From the IMG/VR virus record IMGVR_UViG_3300020172_001405, positions 37,465 through 101,464 of that record: DNA of 64,000 nucleotides; one strand, given 5' to 3'. The stretch comes from a virus. Numbering within the stretch: the stretch's first letter is position 1; each line of letters starts with the position of its first letter. The notes beneath the pieces were generated by a model that had not been told where the DNA came from, ran no database searches, and was given only the letters and a program-made list of their open reading frames with translations. Both the position numbers and the translations under genes were made by a program. Shown piece by piece: positions 1 to 8,758 of this stretch.

Positions 1-715
1 AGTCTTGATTTGACTTTAGCTCGTAAAGAAAAACTATTTCATTTGGTGCGGACTCTAGTGTGCCCTCTTCAACCATAAGATGAGTTAAGTGTAGGTATAC
101 CTGTCCCTGTAGAATGTGGGATCTAAAAGGCTGCCTAATGTTTTTCCAAGCAGCGTCTAGATCAGCGCCGCCATTAAATAGCGCTGGCATCTCCATACGA
201 ATTGTTCCCGGGCCTACTGACTTAATCTCTATGAGAAAGTCTTCCCCGAGTCCCTTTACCCAACCATCAGAATGGCCTGAGATTCTGTGCTTTGGACTAG
301 ATAAAGGGACTTCTCGATACTCATAAATACCTGTGCCAAGGTTAACCTCGTTAGAGACACCCCACACATAATCATTATCAGTCTCGCAATACCATTTGCC
401 ATAAAGGACACCCATATCGTTTAGCCAACCCTGCCACTTAGCGTGAACAGAATGGCCAACACTGAATATAGAACTAAGTCTAAGAGTAGGCTTCTCTCTA
501 ACCTCAACATAATTCCCATTTAATGCGTGATAGGCCGCAAGAGCGCACCACTCAGGCTTAATTATGTCAGAAGGGTGGAGCACATCCTGCGAACGCTCAT
601 CAAAAGGTTGAGCGAGCATATGACGCTCCATATAACCCAATAAACGAGTCTCTCGCTTATTAGCATCTAAGAAAGCTTTGAGCTTCTTACTAGAGACTGT
701 TTGAGATTTTGCCAC
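1..715 (-). CDS. PD-(D/E)XK nuclease, RecB/Cas4-like (C-terminus cut by window edge)
   Basis: Partial gene; 238 codons are visible from a GTG start directly after the WhiB stop codon, with AAGGAAAA upstream as ribosome binding site. I translated it by hand. It shows the RecB/Cas4-type nuclease pattern in order: a motif GHSVHAKWQGWL, then ISGHSDGW (metal-binding Asp), LIEIKS (the E-x-K core) and QGQVYLHL (the QxxxY motif of RecB-family nucleases). Such phage enzymes process DNA ends in recombination-dependent replication, which fits the neighbouring RecA-like and resolvase-like genes. The 3' end lies outside the window, so total length and any extra domain are unknown. An alternative is a Cas4-like nuclease, but the Fe-S cysteines would have to lie in the missing part. 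Confidence 0.7.
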   Translation of the reverse strand, partial: MAKSQTVSSKKLKAFLDANKRETRLLGYMERHMLAQPFDERSQDVLHPSDIIKPEWCALAAYHALNGNYVEVREKPTLRLSSIFSVGHSVHAKWQGWLNDMGVLYGKWYCETDNDYVWGVSNEVNLGTGIYEYREVPLSSPKHRISGHSDGWVKGLGEDFLIEIKSVGPGTIRMEMPALFNGGADLDAAWKNIRQPFRSHILQGQVYLHLTHLMVEEGTLESAPNEIVFLYELKSNQD

Positions 716-1030
716 TTATTTTTCCTTTTCTAACCATTCATCCAGGGTAAGGCCTTGTTTTTCATACTTACGTTTCATAGCATTACGTTCTCTGTGGGAC
801 ATGCCCCCAAAGATTCCATGAAGTTCGTCGTTGTTTACAGCTTCACGTAAACATTGCTTGCGAACAGGGCAGGCAGACTTACCGTCTTTGCCCCAACATA
901 TCGCCTTAGCTTTGTCTGCAATTGGCTTGTATAGTGCTTTGTCTCTTGGTGGAAAAAAGATTTCAGTGTCTTCGCCACGACACTTTGCATCATATCTCCA
1001 AGCCCAGGGAGGGTTTTCCCTGTTGTCCAA
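716..1030 (-). CDS. WhiB-family transcription factor
   Basis: 104 aa with the four-cysteine WhiB layout: one Cys near residue 17, a second in AICWG, then the closely spaced pair in SACPVRKQC. The family signature G[IV]WGG appears as GIFGG, followed by SHRER and a basic tail. WhiB proteins bind a 4Fe-4S cluster and contact the housekeeping sigma factor to alter promoter choice; phage copies can redirect host transcription. The start is TTG, chosen because AAGGAG lies 5 bases upstream. The stop touches the next gene's GTG. This is one of two WhiB genes in the window and is strong evidence for an actinobacterial host. Confidence 0.9.
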   Translation of the reverse strand: MDNRENPPWAWRYDAKCRGEDTEIFFPPRDKALYKPIADKAKAICWGKDGKSACPVRKQCLREAVNNDELHGIFGGMSHRERNAMKRKYEKQGLTLDEWLEKEK

Positions 1031-1348
1031 TTATTCTCCTTGTAGTGAGTTTCGAAGTTCAAAAAAATCCTCCTCTCCAAGTATTACGTAGTTCTCCCCG
1101 TCAAGGTGTATACCAAGAATAGGTATACGTCCATCAAGAATAGCCTCCATAGTAATCTTTTTAAGAACATCTGATTTAACTGTGACCTGTTTTTTACCAG
1201 TCCACTTGTGCTCAATCAATAGCTCTTTGTTTCTTACGTCACCTTTTCTAGACCAAAAAGCTCCAGAAGCAGCAGACACAGACCCACCAATTACTTTTGC
1301 AAGCCTATTCTCATGCTTGCGCGATTGTTTTTGACCCTCAGTCCTCAT
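1031..1348 (-). CDS. Holliday junction resolvase-like nuclease
   Basis: 105 aa. The core reads SRKGDVRNKELLIEHKWT, a PD-(D/E)XK-like active site in which D (GDV) and the E-x-K (EHK) are spaced as in small archaeal-Hjc-like and phage resolvases. The C-terminal half (RIPILGIHLDG, YVILGEEDF) has the alternating strand pattern of that fold. It overlaps the end of the RecA-like gene by 11 bases, so the two are probably translationally coupled. A role in resolving recombination intermediates before packaging is inferred from fold and context. A different small restriction-like nuclease remains possible. Confidence 0.65.
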   Translation of the reverse strand: MRTEGQKQSRKHENRLAKVIGGSVSAASGAFWSRKGDVRNKELLIEHKWTGKKQVTVKSDVLKKITMEAILDGRIPILGIHLDGENYVILGEEDFFELRNSLQGE

Positions 1349-2390
1349 TGCCCACCATTAAAACCGGTTGAGACTTTAAAGTATCAAGAACAGCCTTGCT
1401 TAGTTCTTCACTAAGATCAATCTCTTCACGAAGAGAATCAATCAAAGCTTGGGCTCCTTGCCACTTTCGATCACCGTAGTACATCCACCCTCCACGGCGT
1501 TCGATAATCCCGTTAAGGATTCCTAAAGCAACAATTTCCTTGCCCCTATCATACTCCCCTCCGGAGATAGCTCCCCCACCTGAGAAGTAGAAGTCCATAT
1601 ATGCGGTCTGTTGAGGAGGAAATGTCTTGTTCTTAATAGTTCTTACTCGAATTGTCTGACCCACACGCTTCTTATCCTGGCCTGTGCCTACCTCTAGCCA
1701 GTCATCGCGCTTTACTTCGCAACGAATACTGTAGGCGTAGTCCTTGCCTAGACCACCAGGAGTCGTACGAGGATCGCCATGCATAACGCCAATCTTCATA
1801 CGATACTGATTAATCATTAGTCCGAGTACTGGTCGTTCTTCTTCAACGAGGTCTCTCTTGGTAGCTGACGCCACTTTTCTAAAGAACTTATTGGTAATAA
1901 GTGCGCCACGACCCACAGTAAATTCTTCCATGTGTTTTTCATCTTCTGCGCTAGGGACAAGGGCAGGAAGAGAATCGACAACGACCATGTCCACAGCCTT
2001 GCTTTCCATAAACTGAATAACCGAATCAAATGCATCCTCCATACTATTAGTTTCTACTAAAAGAACTCTCTGTGTATCAACCCCACACATCTCTGCGTAG
2101 CCGGTATCAAACTGTTCTGCTGCAATCCATACAACGGTGAAGTCTGGGTTTAGCTTTTGGTTTGCCGCTATAGTCTTTAGAGCTATCGCGGTCTTACCGT
2201 GTGAAGCCTCACCAACAACCTCTACCCAGTGATTCATTGGCCAACCCCCACCAAGAACAACATCTAGGGTTAAAGACCCGGTAGTAATTCTTTTAGGCAC
2301 ATGAACCTTGTCAGCAGTTACAACTGTGTGGTCCCCAAGCTTCTTATTAATTAAAGCTGCAATCTTTAGTACGTCCGAATTTAGAGCCAT
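1338..2390 (-). CDS. RecA/UvsX-like recombinase
   Basis: 350 aa, close to RecA length. The Walker A motif GEASHGKT is at residues 60-67, preceded by the family pattern TGSLTLDVVLGGG. Walker B is VDMVVVDSLPALVP. LMINQYRMKIGVMHGDPRTTPGG matches the segment of the RecA core that holds the DNA-binding loops. The protein should form filaments on ssDNA and drive strand exchange. The ATG overlaps the upstream stop (TAATG) with AGGA seven bases ahead. The adjoining resolvase-like and RecB-like nucleases make a compact recombination unit. Confidence 0.9.
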   Translation of the reverse strand: MALNSDVLKIAALINKKLGDHTVVTADKVHVPKRITTGSLTLDVVLGGGWPMNHWVEVVGEASHGKTAIALKTIAANQKLNPDFTVVWIAAEQFDTGYAEMCGVDTQRVLLVETNSMEDAFDSVIQFMESKAVDMVVVDSLPALVPSAEDEKHMEEFTVGRGALITNKFFRKVASATKRDLVEEERPVLGLMINQYRMKIGVMHGDPRTTPGGLGKDYAYSIRCEVKRDDWLEVGTGQDKKRVGQTIRVRTIKNKTFPPQQTAYMDFYFSGGGAISGGEYDRGKEIVALGILNGIIERRGGWMYYGDRKWQGAQALIDSLREEIDLSEELSKAVLDTLKSQPVLMVGNED

Positions 2391-2779
2391 TATTGAATCC
2401 TATCTACTATGACGTTTGGTTTAAAGCCTGATCCTTGATTAGGTTGTTTAGCTGGTATTGCTGCACCGCCGCTGGAACTAGTAGAGATTACTCCACTTCC
2501 GGCTTGTACCAAAGGATACCCACAATCATAGCAGCGCATCAAGTTGGTTCCTGGAGGCGACATATAGTTTCCTGAGTTACATCCTGGACAACGGGTACTT
2601 TGACGAGAACTTTGAGCTTTACTCATAGTTTGGTCGCTAGCTTGATCGTAAGTAACCTGTACGTTTGGACTTCCCGGCTGATGCGCGTACGGCAAGTTAA
2701 CAGGAGGACTAGTTCGTGGAGTAGAACTAGTATTAGGTTGGGTGCTTAATTTCTTAGCCCACCAGTCATTATTCGTCAT
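2390..2779 (-). CDS. Zinc-ribbon protein of unknown function
   Basis: 129 aa. The N-terminal half is low-complexity, rich in Ser, Thr, Pro, Gln and Asn. A single treble-clef/zinc-ribbon motif follows: CPGC, a 15-residue spacer, then CYDCGYP. The tail is again low complexity (SSGG, PNQGSGF). It sits between the RecA-like gene and a small gene after the polymerase, so a DNA- or replisome-associated role is plausible but only inferred. Start supported by an AGGTGG nine bases upstream. Confidence 0.6.
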   Translation of the reverse strand: MTNNDWWAKKLSTQPNTSSTPRTSPPVNLPYAHQPGSPNVQVTYDQASDQTMSKAQSSRQSTRCPGCNSGNYMSPPGTNLMRCYDCGYPLVQAGSGVISTSSSGGAAIPAKQPNQGSGFKPNVIVDRIQ

Positions 2780-3212
2780 CGTTTGATACCACCTTTGTTT
2801 CTAGTAAACCGAGATTCATTAAAGTTGAGATACAGGATACTGAAGACGACATAGATACTAATTTAAATAACCTAGTTAATTCTTCTAAAGCTTCTTCACT
2901 ACCCGGAACAGCGCTATTAACAAGATCTGCTTCTATAGAGTATGCTGCACAGGCAATTTGCGCTGCTATCTCAGCATGAGAATCTATAAAAGGAAGTAAT
3001 GCGGAAAACTGTGAGATTCGCTCTTCACTCGCACGTATTTCCATTTCTGATACCTCATCAGATATTGGTTCTAACCCCATCATTGTTGAGATCTTATCTG
3101 CAGAGTCAAAAATTGAATCATAAATTACTTGGCGAATAAGTATAGGCATAGATACATTAACTACGTGATCTACAATGTCATACTTGTCTTTACGCTTTCT
3201 AAATGGCCACAT
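2769..3212 (-). CDS. Hypothetical protein downstream of DNA polymerase
   Basis: 147 aa from the ATG at 3212 (MWPFRKRKDK), chosen because it overlaps the polymerase stop as TAATG and follows GAGAGG. A short basic N-terminus is followed by a mostly helical, acidic body with many Ile, Leu, Ser and Glu. No motif was recognised. Position directly after the polymerase suggests co-expression with replication genes. Confidence 0.55.
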   Translation of the reverse strand: MWPFRKRKDKYDIVDHVVNVSMPILIRQVIYDSIFDSADKISTMMGLEPISDEVSEMEIRASEERISQFSALLPFIDSHAEIAAQIACAAYSIEADLVNSAVPGSEEALEELTRLFKLVSMSSSVSCISTLMNLGLLETKVVSNDDE

Positions 3213-5191
3213 TACTTTGCCTCTCCCCAACGAGACACTATCTTAACATCTGCCAGCATAGGTATGCTGAGGGCGCGTATCTCCTCCATAGCTAGGCGGA
3301 TCTGCTCTGCAGTCTCCTCAGCTAGGTAGTCTGGAGTAACAGTAACAAGCTCATCGTGAACGGTCAAAATTAGGCTTGCCTCATCCGGAATCATGGCGCT
3401 AGCTCGTACCATAGCTACCTTAATTAGATCTGCTGCAGAACCCTGAATCACGGTATTAAAAGCCTGTCGTTCAGCCCTAGACCGCTTCCACTGTTCTTTT
3501 GCACGAAGATCTGGCAAATAACGTCTACGCTTAAGCAGAGTGTTTACAAATGGGATAGGTGCTCTACGTCTGCTATCTGCAATCACCTGTCTTTTGTATC
3601 GATTAACTGCAGGAAACTTTGCAGAGAATGAGTCTAACAACTCACGTGCTTCGGTAAGGCTACACCCAATTTCGGTAGCAATCTTATCTGGACCAACACC
3701 ATACGCTAAAGAAAGAACTAATACCTTTCCTGCTTTACGATCTACGCCCATTGTATTTCCAATAGTAGTGTAAATATCTTCTTTGTTTTGATACGCCTGT
3801 ATCATGGTACGGTCGTGACTAAAAGACGCTATGATTCTAGGTTCTATTTGACTGTAATCAGCTACAACTAATTTATGTCCCTCTGGAGCAACAAAAAGAT
3901 TGCGAATTGCTTTACCATTAGCAGTATGCGGAGCCGGCACATTCTGCAAATTCGGATTGCGACTCGAGAATCGGCCGGTCTCCGCACCATATTGAACAAA
4001 GTCTGTGTGAATACGCCCACGGTATAGAAGGCTTTCTTTTGCTACAAGCTTCTCTTTTCCTAACAAAGTTCTTGCTACGTCACCGCCAAGGTACGGCACT
4101 ACATACGTCGTAAGAAGCTTATTCAATTCTGAGTACTTAAGCAGGTTACCTACAAGAGCATCTTTTTCTCTAAACATATCTATGGCAGGCTCGGCTACTG
4201 AGTAGTCGTTTACTGTAGGGGTTAAGCCGCTGTCTATTCTCTTTTGTCCCGCTGGAGTTGTTACCTTAGGCTTTAGTCCTCTACCCCCATCTTTTTTAGA
4301 TGTAAATAGTAGTTGCTGTCGTTCTGGTACAGAGTTAATATTAAAAGCTCTGCCAGCTAAACCAAAGATAGTTGCTTTTGTTTTTTCTAATTGCTCGTCT
4401 AAATCATCTTTTAAGAGCGCTAGTTGCTCTACATCTACATCTGCTCCGTGTAGTTCCATGTCGCAGATAACCTTTAGAACATCCATCTCTAGGCTAAATA
4501 TTCCCCATAGACCGTCTTCTTTTAGGCGCTCCTCATACCGCTTGTAGAGTTTCCAAGTCCATTCAGCATCTAATCCAGCATAGGTAGCTACCTCATCAAA
4601 GGAGTGGTCTTCGATCTTTTTACCCACTCCCTTGACCATATCAAAATCAAATTCTCTTTTTAAACAGTCATCTAATCCAAGATCAGTTCTGTCTTGACTG
4701 TTGATTACAAAAGCCGCATTCAAGGTGCAGAAAAAAGTAGGCTCTGGTCTTCCGCCCATGTACTTAGCCACGCTCTGTAGATCAAACTTTAGGTTATGGC
4801 CAACCTTTACCTTATCTCCCTTAAGTAAAGGCTTAAGTGCTTTAAATACTTCTCCACGAGTTAGCTGCTCAGGAGGCTCAGAAAATATCTTTGTTGCTTT
4901 TCGACCATCTTTACTGTAGTCATAGTCTGGTCGTAATTCTAATCCCTGCTCCATACGAGCTAAGGCAGAAGGCAGTAATGGGTAGTCAGTTCGTATGTAT
5001 TGGCCATTTGGGTGGCCCATAGGAATAACATCTACGCGATCGTGTGTTGCGAGAGCGATCCAAACTACGTCGTTCTGTCTTGGATCTCCTCTGTGAGGGC
5101 CCATTGTTTCTACGTCATATACGAACGCGTCAACTTTTTCATACGCGCTTACAACTTCATCTAACTGTTCTTTAGTTAATACGATCCTCAT
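3212..5191 (-). CDS. Family A DNA polymerase with 3'-5' exonuclease
   Basis: 659 aa. Exonuclease motifs: Exo I VYDVETMGP (D26, E28), Exo II KVGHNLKFDL, Exo III ATYAGLDAEWTW. Polymerase motifs: TGRFSSRNPNLQNVP, motif A LVVADYSQIEPRI, motif B RQAFNTVIQGSAADLIK, motif C ILTVHDELV. No 5'-3' exonuclease domain is present, as is usual for phage replicative PolA enzymes. This is likely the replicative polymerase, working with the DnaB-like helicase, primase and ssDNA-binding-like protein encoded upstream. The gene is separated from the upstream ssDNA-binding-like gene by a long hairpin. Confidence 0.93.
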   Translation of the reverse strand: MRIVLTKEQLDEVVSAYEKVDAFVYDVETMGPHRGDPRQNDVVWIALATHDRVDVIPMGHPNGQYIRTDYPLLPSALARMEQGLELRPDYDYSKDGRKATKIFSEPPEQLTRGEVFKALKPLLKGDKVKVGHNLKFDLQSVAKYMGGRPEPTFFCTLNAAFVINSQDRTDLGLDDCLKREFDFDMVKGVGKKIEDHSFDEVATYAGLDAEWTWKLYKRYEERLKEDGLWGIFSLEMDVLKVICDMELHGADVDVEQLALLKDDLDEQLEKTKATIFGLAGRAFNINSVPERQQLLFTSKKDGGRGLKPKVTTPAGQKRIDSGLTPTVNDYSVAEPAIDMFREKDALVGNLLKYSELNKLLTTYVVPYLGGDVARTLLGKEKLVAKESLLYRGRIHTDFVQYGAETGRFSSRNPNLQNVPAPHTANGKAIRNLFVAPEGHKLVVADYSQIEPRIIASFSHDRTMIQAYQNKEDIYTTIGNTMGVDRKAGKVLVLSLAYGVGPDKIATEIGCSLTEARELLDSFSAKFPAVNRYKRQVIADSRRRAPIPFVNTLLKRRRYLPDLRAKEQWKRSRAERQAFNTVIQGSAADLIKVAMVRASAMIPDEASLILTVHDELVTVTPDYLAEETAEQIRLAMEEIRALSIPMLADVKIVSRWGEAK

Positions 5192-5208
5192 TATTGCTCC
5201 TTGTTAAA

Positions 5209-5277
5209 GCTAAGGGGCCTAGTAGAAGGGAGGGTTTGCTCGGAAAGGCATTAACGAGCAAATCTAGGCCCCTTAGC
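5209..5277. other. Nested inverted repeat (long hairpin) between polymerase and SSB-like genes
   Basis: A perfect 14-bp inverted repeat (GCTAAGGGGCCTAG at 5209-5222, complement at 5264-5277) encloses a second perfect 8-bp repeat (TTTGCTCG at 5235-5242, CGAGCAAA at 5255-5262). As minus-strand RNA this folds into a two-tier stem, but no T-run follows it. It may act as an attenuator, an RNA-processing or stability element, or a protein-binding site. It lies in the only sizeable gap of this part of the replication operon. Confidence 0.6.
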
Positions 5278-5289
5278 ATGGTTGAGAGA

Positions 5290-6006
5290 TTACTGACCTT
5301 GGATGATTTCTTTAGCGATTTCATCAAGTTCCGCTGTCGTAGACATGCGGAGTGCTTCAGGTCCAAGTGGCTTCATTTTTGAAGTCAACTCAGATGCAAC
5401 TGCAGGATCAATCTCCCAATCTTCAACAAGATCACGCTCTTTTACTGGCATGATTGAATATGAAGTTTTGGTTCCTTGACCAGACTTACTTACCGCCCAG
5501 TAAATATCTGGGCGATCTAGTGGACCGGTTTTCTTGTCAGAGTTTAGTTTCTCTAACTGACCGCACAAACGAATTCCACAAGTCATCATTTGGATCTGTG
5601 GTTCTTCATCTGAAAGGTTTACGACTGTGAAAGCAAACTTGCGTTCGGGCTTGTTGCCAACACGGGATAGTGGATCATTTTCCCAGCCAATGAAAGACTT
5701 CTTGCCTGGACGTTGAACCCAATGCTGCAAAAAGCTCATGGGCTCAGCAGATAGGAACTTGATTAGTTGTACATCTTCATCAAACTTGAAATCAGCAGTA
5801 TAGGATTTATTTGCTTCAGACGCTGCACGTTTTGCAGCAGCCCATCCAGTTTGAATTACAGAAGAGCGATCAGGTACTTCATTCTCTGAGTCTTCTTCGA
5901 AGAGTTCTACAGAAGTATCTACTTCTGCAGTTGGGATATCGCTGACATAAGAGTCAACATTTGGAGCATCTTTTTTGATGCGTAGTGCATTTGCTTGAAC
6001 TGACAT
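5290..6006 (-). CDS. Single-stranded DNA-binding-like protein
   Basis: 238 aa from the ATG at 6006, chosen because AAAGGA lies about 10 bases ahead; the longer frame begins inside the upstream gene. The N-terminal 60 residues are acidic. The middle resembles the OB-fold core of phage gp32-like proteins: LIKFLSAEPMSFLQHWVQR, FAFTVVNL, MMTCGIRLCGQL, then YWAVSKSGQG and SYSIMPVKERDL, with alternating strands and aromatic residues. I see this pattern next to polymerase genes in other phages. Assignment rests on pattern plus context rather than on a diagnostic motif. Expected role: coating ssDNA at the fork. Confidence 0.55.
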   Translation of the reverse strand: MSVQANALRIKKDAPNVDSYVSDIPTAEVDTSVELFEEDSENEVPDRSSVIQTGWAAAKRAASEANKSYTADFKFDEDVQLIKFLSAEPMSFLQHWVQRPGKKSFIGWENDPLSRVGNKPERKFAFTVVNLSDEEPQIQMMTCGIRLCGQLEKLNSDKKTGPLDRPDIYWAVSKSGQGTKTSYSIMPVKERDLVEDWEIDPAVASELTSKMKPLGPEALRMSTTAELDEIAKEIIQGQ

Positions 6007-6047
6007 TTGAGTGTTAGTTCCTTTCTTAGCCATAGCCATAGGTAAAG

Positions 6048-6518
6048 TCAAGAAACGGTTGCTTCTTGAGTGTGAATCATAGTCCAATTCTCCAATAATT
6101 CAATTGAGAGATCTGGCCAACGATTCCAATCAATCCGTGGAGAATCTAAAAGATTCCTGGATTGAAAACTGTGAATTGCAGACTCTATCATAGCACGGCT
6201 GTACATACGAGAGCCGGGCAGTTTCTTTCCATCTACAATTATTGATTTAAGTCTATAGGGCGCTCTAGGTATATATCCTTTTCTTTCCCACAACCGAACA
6301 GTAACCACTGGTCGGCCTAAGGCAAGACATAAAGATCCTACACTAAATAGCTCAACGGTTTTTCCTCCTGGTAAAGCTTTTACTTTACCTTGAGATTCCC
6401 ACCCTTCTTTTACTTCCTTCTTTTTTGGTTCAGGAAAGGCTACAGATTTACGTTTGCGTTTAGACCCCGGATAATACTGGTCCATATCTTTAAACATTGA
6501 ATCAATAGCATCAGACAT
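6048..6518 (-). CDS. MerR-like winged-helix DNA-binding protein
   Basis: 156 aa. After a basic linker (KRKRKSVAF, PKKKEVKEG) comes LFSVGSLCLALGRPVVTVRLWERKGYIPRAPYRL, written here only to show the order: a recognition-helix segment (VTVRLWERKGYIP) typical of MerR-type winged helices, then a wing with GSRMYSR. The C-terminal part is rich in Trp and Leu with no sensor domain. It is most likely a small DNA-binding regulator or replisome accessory; no target is known. The residue run quoted is the helix-turn-helix segment near positions 57-90. Confidence 0.5.
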   Translation of the reverse strand: MSDAIDSMFKDMDQYYPGSKRKRKSVAFPEPKKKEVKEGWESQGKVKALPGGKTVELFSVGSLCLALGRPVVTVRLWERKGYIPRAPYRLKSIIVDGKKLPGSRMYSRAMIESAIHSFQSRNLLDSPRIDWNRWPDLSIELLENWTMIHTQEATVS

Positions 6519-6520
6519 AA

Positions 6521-6964
6521 TTAACCCTTAGAAGGAATAAAAGCCCAAGTGATCTTCTTTGGAAACATTGCATCTACTTCTTCTTCGGTTAACTTACCTT
6601 CGTAAAGACAAGACATAATCTCATCTTCATCAACCGTAGGAACAGAACGAATGCAACGCTCTGCAAGACCGCGCTTTGTTAAAGTTAAGATTGCTGTGTC
6701 CATATCTAAAGACTGAGACACTCTACGTTGACGCTGCATAGAAACATAGCCATCAACTTCTTCTGGAAGAGATACCCAAACGTGACCTTTATCGTCAACT
6801 TCGCCGTGCTCTTCTACATACTGGTTTAACTCAGCTTTTATTTCATTTTGCTTTTTAGTAAACTCGTCTACTCTTGTTTTGTAAGAGATAAACTCCCGAA
6901 ACTTTGCGACTAAAGGATTTCCTTTAGCCTCAGGTTTGCGTGCTGGTTCAGCAATTTTTGCCAT
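6521..6964 (-). CDS. Hypothetical protein
   Basis: 147 aa. Residues 20-60 are strongly helical and probably coiled coil (VAKFREFISYKTRVDEFTKK, IKAELNQYVEEHGE). A short beta segment follows (DKGHVWVSL, DGYVSMQRQRR), and an acidic C-terminal segment has TEEEVDAMFPKK. Not recognised. It is co-transcribed with the MerR-like and SSB-like genes. Confidence 0.55.
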   Translation of the reverse strand: MAKIAEPARKPEAKGNPLVAKFREFISYKTRVDEFTKKQNEIKAELNQYVEEHGEVDDKGHVWVSLPEEVDGYVSMQRQRRVSQSLDMDTAILTLTKRGLAERCIRSVPTVDEDEIMSCLYEGKLTEEEVDAMFPKKITWAFIPSKG

Positions 6965-7000
6965 TTATTTACCCTCCTTGATAGGTGTTTGTACCCTACA

Positions 7001-7162
7001 TTAGATTTTTTCTTCTTGCAACTCTTTGATGTACACCTCTAGTGCACGGATTATGACATCGGTCACAGTCCTGTTTTCGTAAGCTGCCTTAGCCTTTACC
7101 GCTGCCCATAGGTCATCTGGGACTCTTATGGTACGGGTAGGCGTCTTTGGTGCATTTGGCAC
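7001..7162 (-). CDS. Ribbon-helix-helix (CopG/Arc-type) DNA-binding protein
   Basis: 53 aa, hand-translated. The start is GTG with AGGAGA six to seven bases upstream. The strand TRTIRVPDDLW followed by two helices (AAVKAKAAYENR, TVTDVIIRALEVYIKEL) is the standard ribbon-helix-helix layout, in which the strand inserts into the DNA major groove as a dimer. It lies immediately after the SNF2-like helicase. No toxin partner adjoins it, so it is probably a phage regulator rather than an antitoxin. Confidence 0.75.
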   Translation of the reverse strand: MPNAPKTPTRTIRVPDDLWAAVKAKAAYENRTVTDVIIRALEVYIKELQEEKI

Positions 7163-7171
7163 GGTCTTCTC

Positions 7172-8758
7172 CTAAACTATAGCGGACTGTAAGAATGCCC
7201 TCAAACTGCCCGCGGTAAGGTTTACGCCCCCACGGTCGTTTATGCCCTCACCATCTACAACAGCATTAGCTACAGCGCTCTTTTGCTCTAGAAGGGCGTG
7301 TTGCCGTTCTTCGATAGAACCCTGCATCAGGATATCCTGAATAACTATGCTCTTCCAGGTGCTTGAGGCACGCATTATTCTACCGTTTCTTTGTACGGCT
7401 AACCCTGCATTCCAAGGTAAATCGTAATTTATTAAAAGATTAGCCTGAGGTAGGTCTACCCCATATCCTCCGGCATCAGAGCTGACCAGCACTCTAACAT
7501 TTGGGTCTGTTTGAAAACTAATCTTTGACTCTTCTTTTTCTTTAGCGTTCATTTGCCCTGTGTATGGAGTACTTCCCCACTCAATCAAAGAATCCCTAAT
7601 TATGTCTACCATTTTTACATAGCTAGTAAAGATAACAACTTTATTGCCAGGATAGGCAGACAAAAAGTTATCTACATACTCTTTTAAAACAGCAAGCTTT
7701 GGTGCTTTTTTAATTGAATCTAGTAACCCTGAATCTTTTAACTCTGCTGCGTATTTAGATCCTTCTCCACGCATAGGGTTGTATATATCAGCAGAGTGGC
7801 GAATTAAATCTGGGTGATCGCACAACATGCGTAGTGAAGTTAACTTTGACATTATTTTTCCCCGTAGTTCGTCCATAGGACCACCTTGATCGCTCTGATG
7901 ACCGTAGTGGGCAAAGATGTCAAAGGATCCGCCAAAAGAGTTTAGGGCGTCATCTAGGTCAGTTAAAAGCTCAGTAACTATAGAGTTGTACAGGTTTCTA
8001 GTGGCTGCATCAAAGAGTACAAATATTGGCTCAGCCATAAGTGACTCAGGTAAATACGGAGCTACATCAGGATCTGACTGGCGCTTTCGTACGCATGCCT
8101 TGCTTAAAGTTTTGTGTAGTACCGGTAAATTACGGTATCTGTCTACCCCACCAAATTGATTACGAACAATAAAGGTTGAGTCAAATAAATCAAATCTTCC
8201 TAAAACTTTAGGGTCTACGAACTGCATTATTGAGTATAGCTCTTCAGGCTTACCGTTCTCAATTGGAGTACCGGTTAAAGCAAATTTATAGGGGCTCTCT
8301 AGTTTCTTTACATACTTAGATCTTTTGGATCTAAAACTTTTGATTGCGGTGGCTTCGTCAATGACGATAAATCCTGTTGGGAGCTTTTCGATGTACTCCC
8401 AGTCGTTAACAACTTGCTCATAGTTAACAATGACATAATTAATGAGCGAATGCCCCCAGTCGAAGGCTTGAGCATACTGCGCTGCTCGTTGTTTCGGCGT
8501 TCCATCCACGACCAGAGTTGTAGAAGATCCATCAGTAAATTTCTCAATCTGTGAGGCCCATTGATATTTAAGGGAAGAGAGACAAATTATAAGGCCTGGT
8601 TCAGTAATCTTACCCTCATCCATCAAGTTTTCTAACGCCGCTATAGTCAAAACGGTTTTACCTAATCCAAGGTCGTAGGCAACAAGCATCTTTTTTCTAA
8701 CCATCATTCGCTCTACAGCTTCAGGTTGGTATGGCAAAAGAGTACCTGTAAAGGTCAT
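7172..8758 (-). CDS. SNF2-like superfamily 2 helicase
   Basis: 528 aa. Motifs in order: Q-like LLPYQPEAVERM, Walker A DLGLGKT (29-35), motif Ia CLSSLKYQW, NYEQV, Walker B with DEAT (134-137), motif III ALTGTPIENG, and in the second RecA domain VVIFTSYVKM, SSDAGGYGVDLPQANLLIN and the arginine finger region QRNGRIMR. This is the SNF2/UvsW-like remodeler architecture. Phage relatives drive branch migration, fork regression or initiation. The gene overlaps the primase stop by four bases (ATGA). Confidence 0.88.
   Translation of the reverse strand: MTFTGTLLPYQPEAVERMMVRKKMLVAYDLGLGKTVLTIAALENLMDEGKITEPGLIICLSSLKYQWASQIEKFTDGSSTTLVVDGTPKQRAAQYAQAFDWGHSLINYVIVNYEQVVNDWEYIEKLPTGFIVIDEATAIKSFRSKRSKYVKKLESPYKFALTGTPIENGKPEELYSIMQFVDPKVLGRFDLFDSTFIVRNQFGGVDRYRNLPVLHKTLSKACVRKRQSDPDVAPYLPESLMAEPIFVLFDAATRNLYNSIVTELLTDLDDALNSFGGSFDIFAHYGHQSDQGGPMDELRGKIMSKLTSLRMLCDHPDLIRHSADIYNPMRGEGSKYAAELKDSGLLDSIKKAPKLAVLKEYVDNFLSAYPGNKVVIFTSYVKMVDIIRDSLIEWGSTPYTGQMNAKEKEESKISFQTDPNVRVLVSSDAGGYGVDLPQANLLINYDLPWNAGLAVQRNGRIMRASSTWKSIVIQDILMQGSIEERQHALLEQKSAVANAVVDGEGINDRGGVNLTAGSLRAFLQSAIV

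Noticed and set aside
5172-5366. 64-aa ORF across the 5209-5277 hairpin on the minus strand
   Set aside because: It overlaps the 3' end of the SSB-like gene and the polymerase start in another frame and consists of hairpin sequence; no ribosome binding site.
7001-7162. Antitoxin of a toxin-antitoxin pair
   Set aside because: The ribbon-helix-helix gene has no toxin-like partner on either side; neighbours are a helicase and a coiled-coil protein.
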